A stretch of DNA of 36,458 nucleotides from an uncultured Lachnospiraceae bacterium (GCA_947630005.1 CANRGB010000018.1:1-36458); one strand, 5' to 3'; shown: positions 15,452 through 23,967, counted from the first letter of the stretch. A program made the numbers and translations. Notes: generated by a model not told the origin, from the sequence alone.

Positions 15452-15982
15452 TTAATTATTCCAGTATTCGTCTCCGAATTTTTCTCTGACAAATTTTCTG
15501 GCCCGATACAGTCTGGCTCTAAGTACCTGATCCGATATCTGAAGTCTTTTCGCCGCCTCTTCACGCGACATTCCATAGACACAGATCAGAAGAAGCACTT
15601 CATACCATGACGCGTTTGCTTCTTTTACCTCTCTGAGAATTCTCCCTGTCAGATCCTGATTGATCACCTTGTCCTCACAGTACTCGACGGCTGTATGCGC
15701 AAGCGTATTTCCGCTTTCGCGCAGATCATCCGCAAGTACGACCTCATTTCTGGTACTTGGTTTCCTCAGATAATCCACCAGGGCATTTCTCGTTGTTTTC
15801 ATCAGCCATACTTTGACAAGATCTTCGTCCACCTCATCAATGTGAAAGTAAAATGAACAGAATACCTGCTGACATATTTCCTGTGCCAGCTGATAATCCT
15901 GCGACTTTTTCATCACGGCACGTATGACCAGATTCTTATATCTTCTGAAATACATTTCAAACATCGTATTCTTGTTATTCAT
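15452..15982 (-). CDS. ECF-type sigma-70 family RNA polymerase sigma factor
   Basis: A 176-aa protein with the two-domain ECF layout. Region 2 covers about residues 5-75: the YFRRYKNLVIRAV core binding helix, then QEICQQVFCSFYFHID and WLMKTTRNALVDYLRK for -10 recognition. Region 4 covers about residues 115-170: VLLLICVYGMSREEAAKRL, then a helix-turn-helix for -35 recognition. It would direct RNA polymerase to a small regulon. No anti-sigma gene is directly adjacent; the membrane protein at 12344-13879 is a remote candidate. The ATG at 15982 or the GTG just before it could be the start, both following AGAGGAAGG. The HIT gene lies 32 nt upstream on the same strand, so they may be co-transcribed. 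Confidence 0.85.
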   Translation of the reverse strand: MNNKNTMFEMYFRRYKNLVIRAVMKKSQDYQLAQEICQQVFCSFYFHIDEVDEDLVKVWLMKTTRNALVDYLRKPSTRNEVVLADDLRESGNTLAHTAVEYCEDKVINQDLTGRILREVKEANASWYEVLLLICVYGMSREEAAKRLQISDQVLRARLYRARKFVREKFGDEYWNN

Positions 15983-16014
15983 CACGCCAAACCTTCCTCT
16001 TTTGTATTTGTCCT

Positions 16015-16416
16015 CTAAAAAAGACCCAATATCTCGTTTTTCTCTTCATCCGTCAAAGTTCCTGGTTTCCACGTAACCTGAACTGTGTCATTCTCATATC
16101 TCGGAATCAAATGCAGATGAAAGTGCATAACCGTCTGTCCTGCGGCTTCGCCGTTGTTCTGAACAACATTCACACCGTCCGCCTTCAGACCCTCTTTCAG
16201 GATTCCCGCGATCTTCTTCGCCAGTATCATGGCTTTTCCCGCGGTCTCATCCGGAAGCTCAAACAAGTTTTCCGCGTGCTTCTTCGGAAGAATCAGCGCG
16301 TGTCCCTTCGACGCGGGGCCAAGATCCAGAATAACACGAAACTCTTTATCCTCGTACAATGTGGCAGCCGGAATCTCCCCATTCGCTATCTTACAAAAAA
16401 TACAATTATTTTCCAT
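16015..16416 (-). CDS. HIT family nucleotide-binding protein
   Basis: A 133-aa histidine-triad protein. NNCIFCKIANGEIPA gives the N-terminal zinc-type cysteines. The signature HFHLHLIPR near residue 100 is the catalytic HxHxH motif. Members hydrolyse adenosine phosphoramidates and related nucleotide conjugates in the cytoplasm. Two adjacent ATGs follow AAAGGAG; the second (16416) has the better spacing of 6 nt. A good promoter lies 60-90 nt upstream. It may continue into the sigma-factor gene. Confidence 0.93.
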   Translation of the reverse strand: MENNCIFCKIANGEIPAATLYEDKEFRVILDLGPASKGHALILPKKHAENLFELPDETAGKAMILAKKIAGILKEGLKADGVNVVQNNGEAAGQTVMHFHLHLIPRYENDTVQVTWKPGTLTDEEKNEILGLF

Positions 16417-16476
16417 CATTTTCTCCTTTCTGTTCTCTTTTCCTTTCTTTTGACTTTAATTACATGCTGTACTTCT

Positions 16477-16505
16477 ATATTAAAAATATTGTCGCAAAAT
16501 GTCAA
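16477..16505 (-). promoter_or_regulatory. Promoter of the HIT / sigma-factor unit
   Basis: TTGACA (16500-16505), 17-nt spacer, TAATAT (16477-16482). Confidence 0.75.
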
Positions 16506-16601
16506 TAAATTATTGTTGATATATCATAGCTTTAATGATACAGTTGTCTTTGTCAGCATTTGTCTGATATTAAAATCTACCGAAATGAAAAGAGAGATCC
16601 T

Positions 16602-17411
16602 ATGAAAGAACAACTTCCTGTTTCCTGTAAATCCAATTGTAATGCCATAAAAGATCTGAATCACCGCTATCATTACTTTGTGTCAAAAATTTCCCACGAA
16701 ATCAGAAATCCTCTGACTCTCGTGTACAGCTCTCTTCAGCTTATTGAGAAAAATTATCCGGAACTTCCCGACAACAGCCTTTGGGAACAGATAAAGCAGG
16801 ATGTTCAGGACATCATCTTTCTCCTGAATGATCTGTCTTCTCTTAACAACAGTTCCGTGCTGAGGCCCGCAATGCTCGACCCGGCCGATTTTCTGATTTC
16901 GACAGCCGCCGCGTGCCGCCCTTTTATGGAATCCCGGGGAATTCTGTTTTCCCTCAGGATGCCGGAAAACCTGCCTGTTATATTGGCGGACGCGGTAAAA
17001 TTAAAAGAAGCTCTGATCAATCTGCTGCGAAACGCGCAGGAGGCTCTGTCCGGAGAATCGCCGGCCTCGTCTCATTCAGGCGGATCTGACGGTCATTTCG
17101 GCGGCGCGGACAAAAATTCCTGCAAAGAGGAAGCTAAAAAAATTCTTCTCTTTGCGGAATATTCCGACGGTTTCATCCGCCTGCACGTCCGCGACAACGG
17201 GCCCGGCATCCCGCCGGAATATCTCGATACAATCTTCGAGCCTTTTGTAACCCATAAGTCCTCCGGAACAGGACTTGGCCTGAGCATCGTCAAAAATATC
17301 GCGAAACAGCATGGAGGCAGCGTGATCATTTCCACAAACGCCTTCCCTCCCGTTACATACACAGATGTCTGCATAGCCCTGCCTTCATCCGCCCCGGGCG
17401 CCACATTCTAA
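16602..17411 (+). CDS. Orphan soluble sensor histidine kinase
   Basis: A 269-aa kinase made of a DHp domain and a HATPase_c domain, with no transmembrane segment and no PAS or GAF sensor. The H-box SHEIRNPLTL gives phospho-accepting H32. The N-box is NLLRNAQEAL near residue 140. The G-boxes are DNGPGIP and GTGLGLSIVKNIAKQHGG near 200-235. A 25-residue Ser/Gly-rich insertion follows the N-box. The layout resembles NtrB- or KinB-type cytoplasmic kinases. No response regulator is adjacent, so the partner is unknown. The ATG at 16602 has GAGAG nearby; an upstream TTG is less likely. Confidence 0.85.
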   Translation: MKEQLPVSCKSNCNAIKDLNHRYHYFVSKISHEIRNPLTLVYSSLQLIEKNYPELPDNSLWEQIKQDVQDIIFLLNDLSSLNNSSVLRPAMLDPADFLISTAAACRPFMESRGILFSLRMPENLPVILADAVKLKEALINLLRNAQEALSGESPASSHSGGSDGHFGGADKNSCKEEAKKILLFAEYSDGFIRLHVRDNGPGIPPEYLDTIFEPFVTHKSSGTGLGLSIVKNIAKQHGGSVIISTNAFPPVTYTDVCIALPSSAPGATF

Positions 17412-17417
17412 CAAAGT

Positions 17418-17650
17418 CCAAAAATCCGGCGCTCCAGAAGCGGCTGCTGTTTCGTCTGCGATCTCCTGCGGCCTGACCTGACAAAACACGAAAGATCCGG
17501 CGCCCCAGAAGTGGCTGTCGTTTCGTCTGCGATCTCCCGCAGCCTGATCTGACAGAGCACAAAAGATCCGGCAGCTTAAAAGTGGCTGCTGTTTCGTCTG
17601 CGATCTCCCGCGGCCTGACCTGGCAGAGCGTGAAAGATCCGGCAGCTCAA
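17418..17650. repeat. 71-bp tandem array anchored at the rhomboid stop codon
   Basis: Units start with ATCCGGC at 17424, 17495, 17566 and 17637, exactly 71 bp apart. The right end overlaps the last codons of the rhomboid gene: minus-strand CTTTTGAGCTGCCGGATC at the stop reappears as CTTTTAAGCTGCCGGATC and CTTCTGGGGCGCCGGATC. It fills the space between the kinase and rhomboid genes, which converge. Confidence 0.9.
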
Positions 17651-18261
17651 AAGGATCTGTCTCTCTTCCGCCCTGTGTTTGTGAGCAGAGCCAGCAAAAA
17701 TCCTGCCGCCAGCCCTCCGATATGCGCGCTGTTGTCTACTCCGGAAGAAGTAAAACCCTCCAGGACGCTGAGCGCCGCCATAAAGATCAGGCGCTGTCCC
17801 GTCATTCCTTCGATCCGCCCTTTGCTGCGCAGAACGACGAAAATCAGAGCTCCTATCACGGCAAACACAGCTCCGGAGGCCCCCGCCGAGACCGCATATC
17901 TGCCGGTTCCCATATCCCACGCCACGGAGAGGATGTTTCCGGCGATTCCGCCTCCCAGATAGATCAGAAGATAGCGGAACTTTCCCCCCAGCCGTTCCAG
18001 CACGTCGCCCAGGAACAGCAGAATCAGCATGTTATTGACCAGATGATCAAATCCGAAATGAAGAAACATGCTTGTCACCAGTCTGTAGTATTCCCGTCCC
18101 GCTGTGACAAGCGGCGCGTAATTCGCTCCATGTTTCAGCATAAAGTCCGCGCTTTCCACATTGCCGATAAAACTTAATGCCAGAAGGACTGCAAAATTGA
18201 TCATTACAATCACAAGATTAAACGGCTGCCTTGTTTTCAGAAAACGTTTCAATTCTTCCAT
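17647..18261 (-). CDS. Rhomboid family intramembrane serine protease
   Basis: A 204-aa integral membrane protein with six hydrophobic segments. GASG at residues 127-130 holds the catalytic serine (S129) and AHIGG the catalytic histidine (H180). The HFGFDHLVNNM segment with WR-like loop residues precedes TM2. It would cleave transmembrane substrates inside the membrane. Its 3' end seeds a 71-bp array. A possible promoter overlaps the end of the FHA gene upstream, so it could be expressed apart from the pilus operon. Substrates are unknown. Confidence 0.93.
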   Translation of the reverse strand: MEELKRFLKTRQPFNLVIVMINFAVLLALSFIGNVESADFMLKHGANYAPLVTAGREYYRLVTSMFLHFGFDHLVNNMLILLFLGDVLERLGGKFRYLLIYLGGGIAGNILSVAWDMGTGRYAVSAGASGAVFAVIGALIFVVLRSKGRIEGMTGQRLIFMAALSVLEGFTSSGVDNSAHIGGLAAGFLLALLTNTGRKRDRSF

Positions 18262-18336
18262 AACTCACCTGTCAGACCTTCCTGCCGCATGCGCGGACAT
18301 ATTGACGTTCCCGCCTGCACCCTTCATTTCATACGG

Positions 18337-18365
18337 ATTTTAGCACACTTTTTCCTTTACCTCAA
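18337..18365 (-). promoter_or_regulatory. Possible promoter of the rhomboid gene
   Basis: TTGAGG (18360-18365), 17-nt spacer, TAAAAT (18337-18342). The -35 overlaps the FHA gene's stop codon region. Confidence 0.5.
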
Positions 18366-19859
18366 TAGTTGTGTCATCTCCGATTCATCTTCTGCGGATG
18401 CTCTAAAGCTGATGTTTGCAAATGCAATCCTGTCACCGTCCCGGATCTCGGTCTGCTCCCGCGGCGCCAGGCGTACGCCGTTCAGATACGTCCCGTTCCT
18501 GCTGTCCAAGTCCATCACATAGTACCCTCCCTGATGATATTCCAGCCGCGCGTGAATCCGGCTGACCGCCGCCTCATCCAATATGATATCCGCCTGACTC
18601 TTCTTTTTCCCAACGATCAGAATCCGGTCTCTTATAAAAATGCGGGGATATTTCTCCGGCCGTTCGCTGGTCAGACTCAGCCCCGCCGGTTTTCCCATTT
18701 CGTCAAGATACTGTGTCATCCCCTCTCCCCCATAACCGCCGGTTTCCCGCGGTTCTTCCCTCTTTCCGAAACCGTACAGCTCCTCGCGCAGTCTTTGTAT
18801 TTCCTCCAGATACGGATCCTCCTCCCCGGACGGATCCTGCTGCCACGCCGGCGGCTGCTTTTCCTTTTTCCTGCCGTTTTCGCTGTTCCTTCTGTTCTTT
18901 TCTTTCCTCTCTTTCCGGTTTTTCCAGAAGCGGTTCAGAAGGATCGAGACTGACAGAAGCATAAAAAAAAGACCGCCCGTTTCTGTAAATCCAAGCAGCT
19001 GAAAATACAGGAGACCTCCCAGCGCCGCGGACAAGAGAACCGTCAGGATCAGAATTGCCGGATGCACTGCCTGAACTATTCTGTTCTGCTTTTTCTTCTT
19101 TCTTTCTCCTGATTTTTTGCCCCTTTCCTTATGATACACTCTGCTGAAATCCTTTTCCCCGCCGCCGTACATCATCTCATAAATATTTTCTTCCTCATAC
19201 CCCTCCTGGTTCCCCTGTCCTTTGTATCCCGCCTCTTTCTGCTCCGCCCTCTCGTATCCTTCTTTTCCGTACCCCTCTCTTTTATAGCCGCCCGCGCCGC
19301 CGTTTTCCTGTCCTCCCCGATACGTCCCCGCAAGCATCTCATGAAGCGTATCCGAAAGACTGAAATTCGGCTGAGTCGCTTTCTGATAAAAATCATATCC
19401 CAGCGAAACCGCCTCCGCATCTTCATGCTTCAGTTTTTTCAGTATAAACTCCGCGAGTGGCAAAACGGAAAAACTGCTTTCTTTCACCGGCAGATAACAG
19501 ATACTGATCCTCCCCGCATCCATCTCCATATACATATACTGCGGATCGAGCAGGATCTGTCCGGGCCTGAGCAGATATTTCCGGGCAGATTCCAGTATAT
19601 CCTTTACCTCGGAAAAAATATGACGGATATCATCGCTCTGCAGCTGCCTCTTCCCGTACACGAGTTCCACCTGCTGCATTGACGTGATCTCATAATACAG
19701 ATAACAGCTTCCGTCCAGTCTTCTCACCTGCATGGGAAGAAAGCCCTGTATCTGATTCTGCTCCATCATGCGCACGTCATAATCCTCAGAATTTACCTCT
19801 TCTCCAGGTTCAATGACCAGATAATTCTTTTTCAGATCTGATTTGTATTCTGTCTTCAC
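18357..19859 (-). CDS. FHA-domain membrane protein of the Tad-like locus (DUF6382 N-terminus)
   Basis: A 500-aa protein and last gene of the pilus operon. Residues 1-170 resemble DUF6382 (YLVIEPGEEV, DVRMMEQNQIQGFLPM, YYEITSMQQ). About 175-250 is a Gly/Glu/Lys-rich linker with GYKREGYGKEGYERAE repeats. Two hydrophobic helices at about 270-310 (ILILTVLLSAALGGLLY) anchor it. The C-terminal FHA domain, about 405-490, has SRIHARLEY and SRNGTYLNG, the phosphothreonine-binding loops. It would report Ser/Thr kinase signals to the pilus machinery. The start is GTG (19859), overlapping the previous stop by 4 nt, with GGAGG 6 nt upstream. No STK gene lies in the window. Confidence 0.82.
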   Translation of the reverse strand: MKTEYKSDLKKNYLVIEPGEEVNSEDYDVRMMEQNQIQGFLPMQVRRLDGSCYLYYEITSMQQVELVYGKRQLQSDDIRHIFSEVKDILESARKYLLRPGQILLDPQYMYMEMDAGRISICYLPVKESSFSVLPLAEFILKKLKHEDAEAVSLGYDFYQKATQPNFSLSDTLHEMLAGTYRGGQENGGAGGYKREGYGKEGYERAEQKEAGYKGQGNQEGYEEENIYEMMYGGGEKDFSRVYHKERGKKSGERKKKKQNRIVQAVHPAILILTVLLSAALGGLLYFQLLGFTETGGLFFMLLSVSILLNRFWKNRKERKEKNRRNSENGRKKEKQPPAWQQDPSGEEDPYLEEIQRLREELYGFGKREEPRETGGYGGEGMTQYLDEMGKPAGLSLTSERPEKYPRIFIRDRILIVGKKKSQADIILDEAAVSRIHARLEYHQGGYYVMDLDSRNGTYLNGVRLAPREQTEIRDGDRIAFANISFRASAEDESEMTQLLR

Positions 19860-20425
19860 TCGCTACCTCCGCTGATCATCTTCCTGATCCCTCTGATTTT
19901 CCGGATCATATCCGCGGGCCGGATCTTCTCACTGCTCCAGGACACCCGGATCGGCAGGCTGTTTTTTGTGAAATATTTCATCGCCAGTCCGGGAACCGGA
20001 TAATTTCCGCTCCAGCTCGCACTGACCTTCTCCCCTGTGCTGATCTGTCCCGAAAGATTCCTGCTGCCCATCAGCCTCTTCTGTGTCAGGGATTTTTTCA
20101 GCCCGGCAGTCACCTGCCGCTGATCCTCCTCAAACGCCGCGTTGCTTCCCGCGGACGCAATCTCGCAAACGGCTGCCTGCATAACCGCCCTGTCATGCAA
20201 ATAAAACGTACAGATCAGAAAGGCCGCAAGCACAAAAAAGGTAATCGACATCAGAAAAGACGCTTCGACTGTATAGGACGCTTTCAGCAGACGCTTTTCT
20301 TTTTTCTGCGTTTTCTTCTGAAACGAAATTTTCTTTTTCGGAAATCGGTTTTCCCGAAAATCTTCTGCCGGGAATCTTTTCTGCCGGAATCTTCCCTGTC
20401 TCTCAAAAAATTTTTCTTTTTTCAT
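19856..20425 (-). CDS. TadE-like pseudopilin
   Basis: A 189-aa protein. Residues 1-48 are very basic (KKEKFFERQGRFRQ). The class III-type motif LKASYTVEASFLMSITFF starts near 47, with Glu at the +5-like position of the prepilin cleavage region. A hydrophobic helix follows (FFVLAAFLICTFYL). The exported remainder is small and contains SWSGNYPVPG. TadE-like proteins are minor pilins for Flp pilus assembly, processed by a prepilin peptidase. The gene lies between the divergent A24 gene and the FHA gene and overlaps the latter by 4 nt. Confidence 0.8.
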   Translation of the reverse strand: MKKEKFFERQGRFRQKRFPAEDFRENRFPKKKISFQKKTQKKEKRLLKASYTVEASFLMSITFFVLAAFLICTFYLHDRAVMQAAVCEIASAGSNAAFEEDQRQVTAGLKKSLTQKRLMGSRNLSGQISTGEKVSASWSGNYPVPGLAMKYFTKNSLPIRVSWSSEKIRPADMIRKIRGIRKMISGGSE

Positions 20426-20461
20426 CCTGTCACTCCCCCTCCTGATAAGATACGGTTTCTC

Positions 20462-20602
20462 TCACTTTACCCGCACGCAAAACAGAAACATTCAAGGGCA
20501 TCCGGCTGCTCCAGTATACGCGTTCCCTCTTTATCCGCATGCACAACAGAGACATTCACCGTATACGCGCCATCACTTTATCCACACGCAGAGCAGAAAC
20601 GC
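20462..20602. repeat. Three copies of the divergent A24 gene's 3' end
   Basis: Segments beginning CTTTACCCGCACGC, CTTTATCCGCATGC and CTTTATCCACACGC start at 20465, 20529 and 20576, spacing 64 and 47. The rightmost is the true end of the 20573-20992 gene (TGTGTGGATAAAGTGA on the minus strand); the other two lie past its stop. GTATACGCG also recurs between them. Confidence 0.8.
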
Positions 20603-20992
20603 CGCCACAAGAAACGGCATCAGCGGAATCTCCTTCTTTCGATCCGCATGGAAGAATACGCACAGTCCGACGGCCCACAGCGCCGCCAGAAAGAATCCGG
20701 TCATCAAAAGCCCGGTCACTTCCTCCATCCCCAGAGAAAAACCGCAGACCGTGATCACCAAGCTGTCCCCGTATCCCAGCTGTTCCCGCGTCAGCAGAGA
20801 GATCAGGAAACAGCAGGCTCCTGGCAGCAGAGACAGCAGGCAGGCCGCTGCTCCCATATCGTTCGCGGCCAGATGTCCTGCCGCCGCCGCGGCAGCCGCG
20901 GCAACTGCCGTCCTCCGGTAAACACAGTGCGTTTTCAGATCCGTGTACGCACACAGAAGAAGGAAAATTCCTGTAACAATTTTCTGATACAT
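20573..20992 (-). CDS. Second, divergent A24 prepilin-peptidase-like protein
   Basis: A 139-aa integral membrane protein with about five hydrophobic segments. The two catalytic aspartates of A24 aspartate peptidases are in place: CAYTDLKTHCV near residue 15 and GYGDSL near residue 75. The usual IPN after the first Asp is missing. A canonical A24 gene opens the same operon, so this one may be TadV-like or a specialised methylase-less processing enzyme. The open frame extends 76 codons upstream through EAEPA repeats, but those come from the tandem array; the ATG at 20992 has AAAGGGGA 5-6 nt upstream and is the better start. The 3' end is duplicated twice. Confidence 0.72.
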   Translation of the reverse strand: MYQKIVTGIFLLLCAYTDLKTHCVYRRTAVAAAAAAAAGHLAANDMGAAACLLSLLPGACCFLISLLTREQLGYGDSLVITVCGFSLGMEEVTGLLMTGFFLAALWAVGLCVFFHADRKKEIPLMPFLVAAFLLCVWIK

Positions 20993-21027
20993 ACGCTTCC
21001 CCTTTCCCGCTCCCGCTTTCTTCTTCA

Positions 21028-21263
21028 CCGCAAGTTCAGCCTCTCCCACTTTTTTCTCTGCCGCAGGTTCAGCCTCTTCCGCTTTTTCCATCGCAGGTTC
21101 AGCCTCTCCTGCTTTTTCCTCTGCCGCAGGTTCAGCCTCTTCCGCTTTTTCCATCGCAGGTTCAGCCTCTCCTGTTTCTTCCTCTGCCGCAGGTTCAGCC
21201 TCTCCTGATTCTTTCTCCACCGCAGGTTCAGCTCCCCCTGCTTTTTTCCCCGCCGCAGGCTCA
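21028..21263. repeat. 30/33-bp tandem array anchored at the stop codon of the Cys-rich pseudopilin gene
   Basis: GGTTCAGCC-type units begin at 21034, 21067, 21097, 21130, 21160, 21193, 21226 and 21259, alternating 33 and 30 bp. The last contains the stop codon of the 21261-22202 gene (GGCTGA on the minus strand), and every other unit keeps TGA at the same place. The array fills the gap to the next gene. In another frame it reads EAEPA. Confidence 0.92.
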
Positions 21264-22202
21264 GCCGCCCCCGCACTTTGAGCATACCCGCATATGCTCC
21301 GCTTCCTCCCTGGTCACTTTGCGGACCGTCCGCTTCAGCCCGCTGCATGTCAGAGAAGAGTGATAGCGGTCGCCTTCATTTGTGATATAGACGCTGCCGC
21401 CTGAATTTCCTCCACATCTTTCGCAGGCGTGATACTTTCCTCCCCCGTTGTTCCGCAGCGTACCCAGCATATCCGGATCCACCTCCCGGACCGATAATTT
21501 CAGATGAGTACAGTCCGGATCTTCATGATATACGACTCCCGTTTCCGCGACGTATACTTCTTCTCCTTCTCCGTTCTTTCCGTCCCCGCTTCCTCCGTTC
21601 TGACCCGCGAGCCTCCCTGTCCACGCGCGCACGTTGGCCCTCTGCAGAAAAAAGTATCTGGGCAGTCTGACGATCCGAAACGGAGATTTGATCTGATACG
21701 TCATTACCAGATCAATCATCTGTCCGTCCTCAAGAAAAGAAGACATCGCCATGTTCGCGTTTTTTATGTCCGCGGTATCCCCTGCTCTGCTCATTACATG
21801 GCTGTGGGCCCACGCCGCCGAAAGAGCGCTGACCGCGATTCCCGGCGACTGCTGCGCATCCTCCGGATATTCATACAGATACGCCGCGGCCGCCATCATT
21901 TTTCCCGTGTCAGTCAGACTTCCCGCCAGCCTGACGGCCGTATCCATGACCTGGCAGTACTGCAGAGCCGCGATCATACAGAAGAGAAACAGAGGGAGCA
22001 CCATCGCCGCTTCCGCCGTAAGTGCCCCCCGAAGCGGAGCAAAAAAGGATACTTCTGGTCTGCGCAATTTTTTAGGAAGAGGTAAGGGAGACGAGAGCAG
22101 ATCCTTTCTTACCAGAAACTTTTTCAGATATACAGATGAGAGTATGTGAGTGACTTTTTCCACAACAAAGCTGCAATTTTTATTCCTGCGCAGCAGAAGC
22201 AT
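21261..22202 (-). CDS. TadE/TadG-like pseudopilin with duplicated Cys motifs
   Basis: A 313-aa protein. A 58-residue basic N-terminus is followed by the pilin-type start RGALTAEAAMVLPLFLFCMI and a hydrophobic helix near 65-85. The C-terminal third holds two similar modules. The first has VVYHEDPDCTHLKLSVREVD, then YHACERCGG. The second has YHSSLTCSGLKRTVRKV, then MRVCSKCGGG. Each has one lone Cys plus a CxxCGG, a pattern fitting two small metal- or disulfide-stabilised knobs outside the cell. It would be a minor pilin of the Tad-like machine. ATG preceded by GGGGTG. It is followed by an array of its own stop region. Confidence 0.78.
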   Translation of the reverse strand: MLLLRRNKNCSFVVEKVTHILSSVYLKKFLVRKDLLSSPLPLPKKLRRPEVSFFAPLRGALTAEAAMVLPLFLFCMIAALQYCQVMDTAVRLAGSLTDTGKMMAAAAYLYEYPEDAQQSPGIAVSALSAAWAHSHVMSRAGDTADIKNANMAMSSFLEDGQMIDLVMTYQIKSPFRIVRLPRYFFLQRANVRAWTGRLAGQNGGSGDGKNGEGEEVYVAETGVVYHEDPDCTHLKLSVREVDPDMLGTLRNNGGGKYHACERCGGNSGGSVYITNEGDRYHSSLTCSGLKRTVRKVTREEAEHMRVCSKCGGG

Positions 22203-22229
22203 CCGTTTTCACCCCGCTTTCTTATTATT

Positions 22230-23756
22230 CTATTCATACAGAATACTTCCTGTCTGCATTACGCTGACATTCTCTCCCCGGATTCCCATAACCGCCTGTG
22301 CCAGGCTGAAAAATACAGGTCTTATCGTCCACCTTGTCTCTGTCTCGATCCCGACGATGCAGTTTTCCGCCTTGAATTTCGCCGTGGCATCTTTTTCCCT
22401 GAGATTTACCTGTACCATATCCAGCGCGCGCATCTTCTGTTTTCCTATTCCCCCGAGATTGAGAAGGATTCTGAGATAATCTCTGTACTCCAGCCCGCTG
22501 CCGCTGCCGCTGATCTCTCCCGAAAGGATTTCCGAAAGCTGTCCCAGCTTTTCGAGCGTCAGTACCCACGACGCAGCCGTCTTTGACAGGGGGACCTTTC
22601 CCTTATCCAGAAGAATCCGCATATCAACCAGACTTTCTCCGTAGGCCCATGCCAGAAGAAGCGCATGTTTTGTCGCCTCCGTCAGGGCCGGGATCCCGAA
22701 AAAACCTGTCATGGCAAACGCGAGTGCTCCCGCCTGGCTGTTCATTGTTCCATCCCCGGAACAGTACAGATAATTCATGCCCTCCCTGATCAGAAGCAGG
22801 CGATTGACCGTATATTTCAGATTTTTTTCGTCGCTGGCCTTTCCGCCAAGTATGTATTCCAGCTGACAGGCAGGTCCTTTCTCTTTGCTTTCCTCCGTAT
22901 AATTCGGAAAATAATCCAGAAGATATTCGCGAAACAGCAGGTTGGAGATTGTCCCGGCATTCTCTCTTTTCACCTTCATCGTGCCTTTTCGGTTCCATGA
23001 ATGAGATGGCAGCGACCAGATGGATATCGATTTATCCGATACCGCTCTGCCGCCCGTAACGATATCCAGAATGCTTCTTCCGCGCAGCTTCGCGATCTCT
23101 TTAAGCGGATTCGACCGGACCGTCGGTTCCGGCAGAATCGCCTGCGTGCCTGCTTCGGCCGCCTCGGATTCCAGCTGTCTGATCTTTTCGTCCCGCGTTT
23201 TCTCCGCTTCCGCCAGAGCCGATTCATTCTCCTGTTTTCTTTTTTCATATTCATCTTGCCATTTTGTGACTTTTTCCGCGTCTTCCTTGTAATGAAGAAG
23301 CGTTCCGGCCGCCTCCACTCCCAGATTTGCCTTCATATACGCTGTCGCCTGCTGATAGAAAGGCTCGCCGCTGTCGTCCGTCAGCAGCGCGTATTTTTTA
23401 ACGCTGCTGTCGTCCAGCTGCAGCTTCCAGGGGTCAAAGCACGCGGCAGAAAAGATTCCCTCTTTCGGGTCGGTATTGCATGTCAGGAACGTTTCCAGGC
23501 GCTTGTTTACCTCATCCAGGGAAAATGACCCTTCCCCATAAGAACCGTCCAGCGAAAAAATCTCATATTCATCGAGCAGTTCCTTTTCAAACTCGCCAAG
23601 CACCGAAAAATTTCCCATACCCGTAATATTTGCCGTCTGTGCTTTTGCCCCCTGTACTCTTGCTGATTCTACGGCGGTACAGATCAGAGTCAGGAAAAAT
23701 ATGCAGGTCAGGCTCAGAAAAACAGTGATTGATCCCTTTTCCTTTCTTCCGCCCAT
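22230..23756 (-). CDS. DUF5702-like Tad-locus membrane protein
   Basis: A 508-aa protein. It starts MGGRKEKGSITVFLSL and continues into a hydrophobic helix (FFLTLICTAVESARVQ), a TadG-like N-terminus. The long exported part is rich in charged coiled coil (about residues 165-205, KWQDEYEKRKQENESALAEA) and ends with segments such as AGALAFAMTGFFGIPAL and a YRDYLRILLNLGG. It matches the DUF5702 proteins found in clostridial Flp loci. AAGGAGG lies right before the ATG. Its role in pilus assembly is inferred from context. Confidence 0.75.
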   Translation of the reverse strand: MGGRKEKGSITVFLSLTCIFFLTLICTAVESARVQGAKAQTANITGMGNFSVLGEFEKELLDEYEIFSLDGSYGEGSFSLDEVNKRLETFLTCNTDPKEGIFSAACFDPWKLQLDDSSVKKYALLTDDSGEPFYQQATAYMKANLGVEAAGTLLHYKEDAEKVTKWQDEYEKRKQENESALAEAEKTRDEKIRQLESEAAEAGTQAILPEPTVRSNPLKEIAKLRGRSILDIVTGGRAVSDKSISIWSLPSHSWNRKGTMKVKRENAGTISNLLFREYLLDYFPNYTEESKEKGPACQLEYILGGKASDEKNLKYTVNRLLLIREGMNYLYCSGDGTMNSQAGALAFAMTGFFGIPALTEATKHALLLAWAYGESLVDMRILLDKGKVPLSKTAASWVLTLEKLGQLSEILSGEISGSGSGLEYRDYLRILLNLGGIGKQKMRALDMVQVNLREKDATAKFKAENCIVGIETETRWTIRPVFFSLAQAVMGIRGENVSVMQTGSILYE

Positions 23757-23779
23757 AGTTCCTCCTTCTCGCTTATTTC

Positions 23780-23947
23780 TTATACATTGTTGCTCTCGCT
23801 GACAATCTTGCTGAAGATATTCTTGACCAGACTGGTGAGCTGCTTTTTAAAGATCAGAACCAAACTGATAAGGACAACAAGGATCAAAATGATCTCAACC
23901 ACTCCGACGCCATCATCCTCACAAAGAAATGCTTTGAAATGAGCCAT
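23780..23947 (-). CDS. Flp1-type IVb pilin, major subunit
   Basis: A 55-aa protein, MAHFKAFLCEDDGVGVVEII at the start and ending KIVSESNNV. It has a short N-terminal leader, the prepilin-like GVGVVEIILIL (Gly then Val/Glu at +5) and one hydrophobic helix of about 18 residues (VVLISLVLIF). This is the usual size and layout of the Flp1-like pilin that forms the fibre. AAGGGGGG precedes the ATG. It lies between TadC and the DUF5702 gene, the normal place. Processing would be by the operon's A24 peptidase. Confidence 0.9.
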   Translation of the reverse strand: MAHFKAFLCEDDGVGVVEIILILVVLISLVLIFKKQLTSLVKNIFSKIVSESNNV

Positions 23948-23967
23948 GGATTCCCCCCTTCCTTCAT

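Noticed and set aside
20993-21220. EAEPA-repeat N-terminal extension of the second A24 protein
   Set aside because: It comes from the stop-anchored array; the ATG at 20992 has a strong ribosome site.
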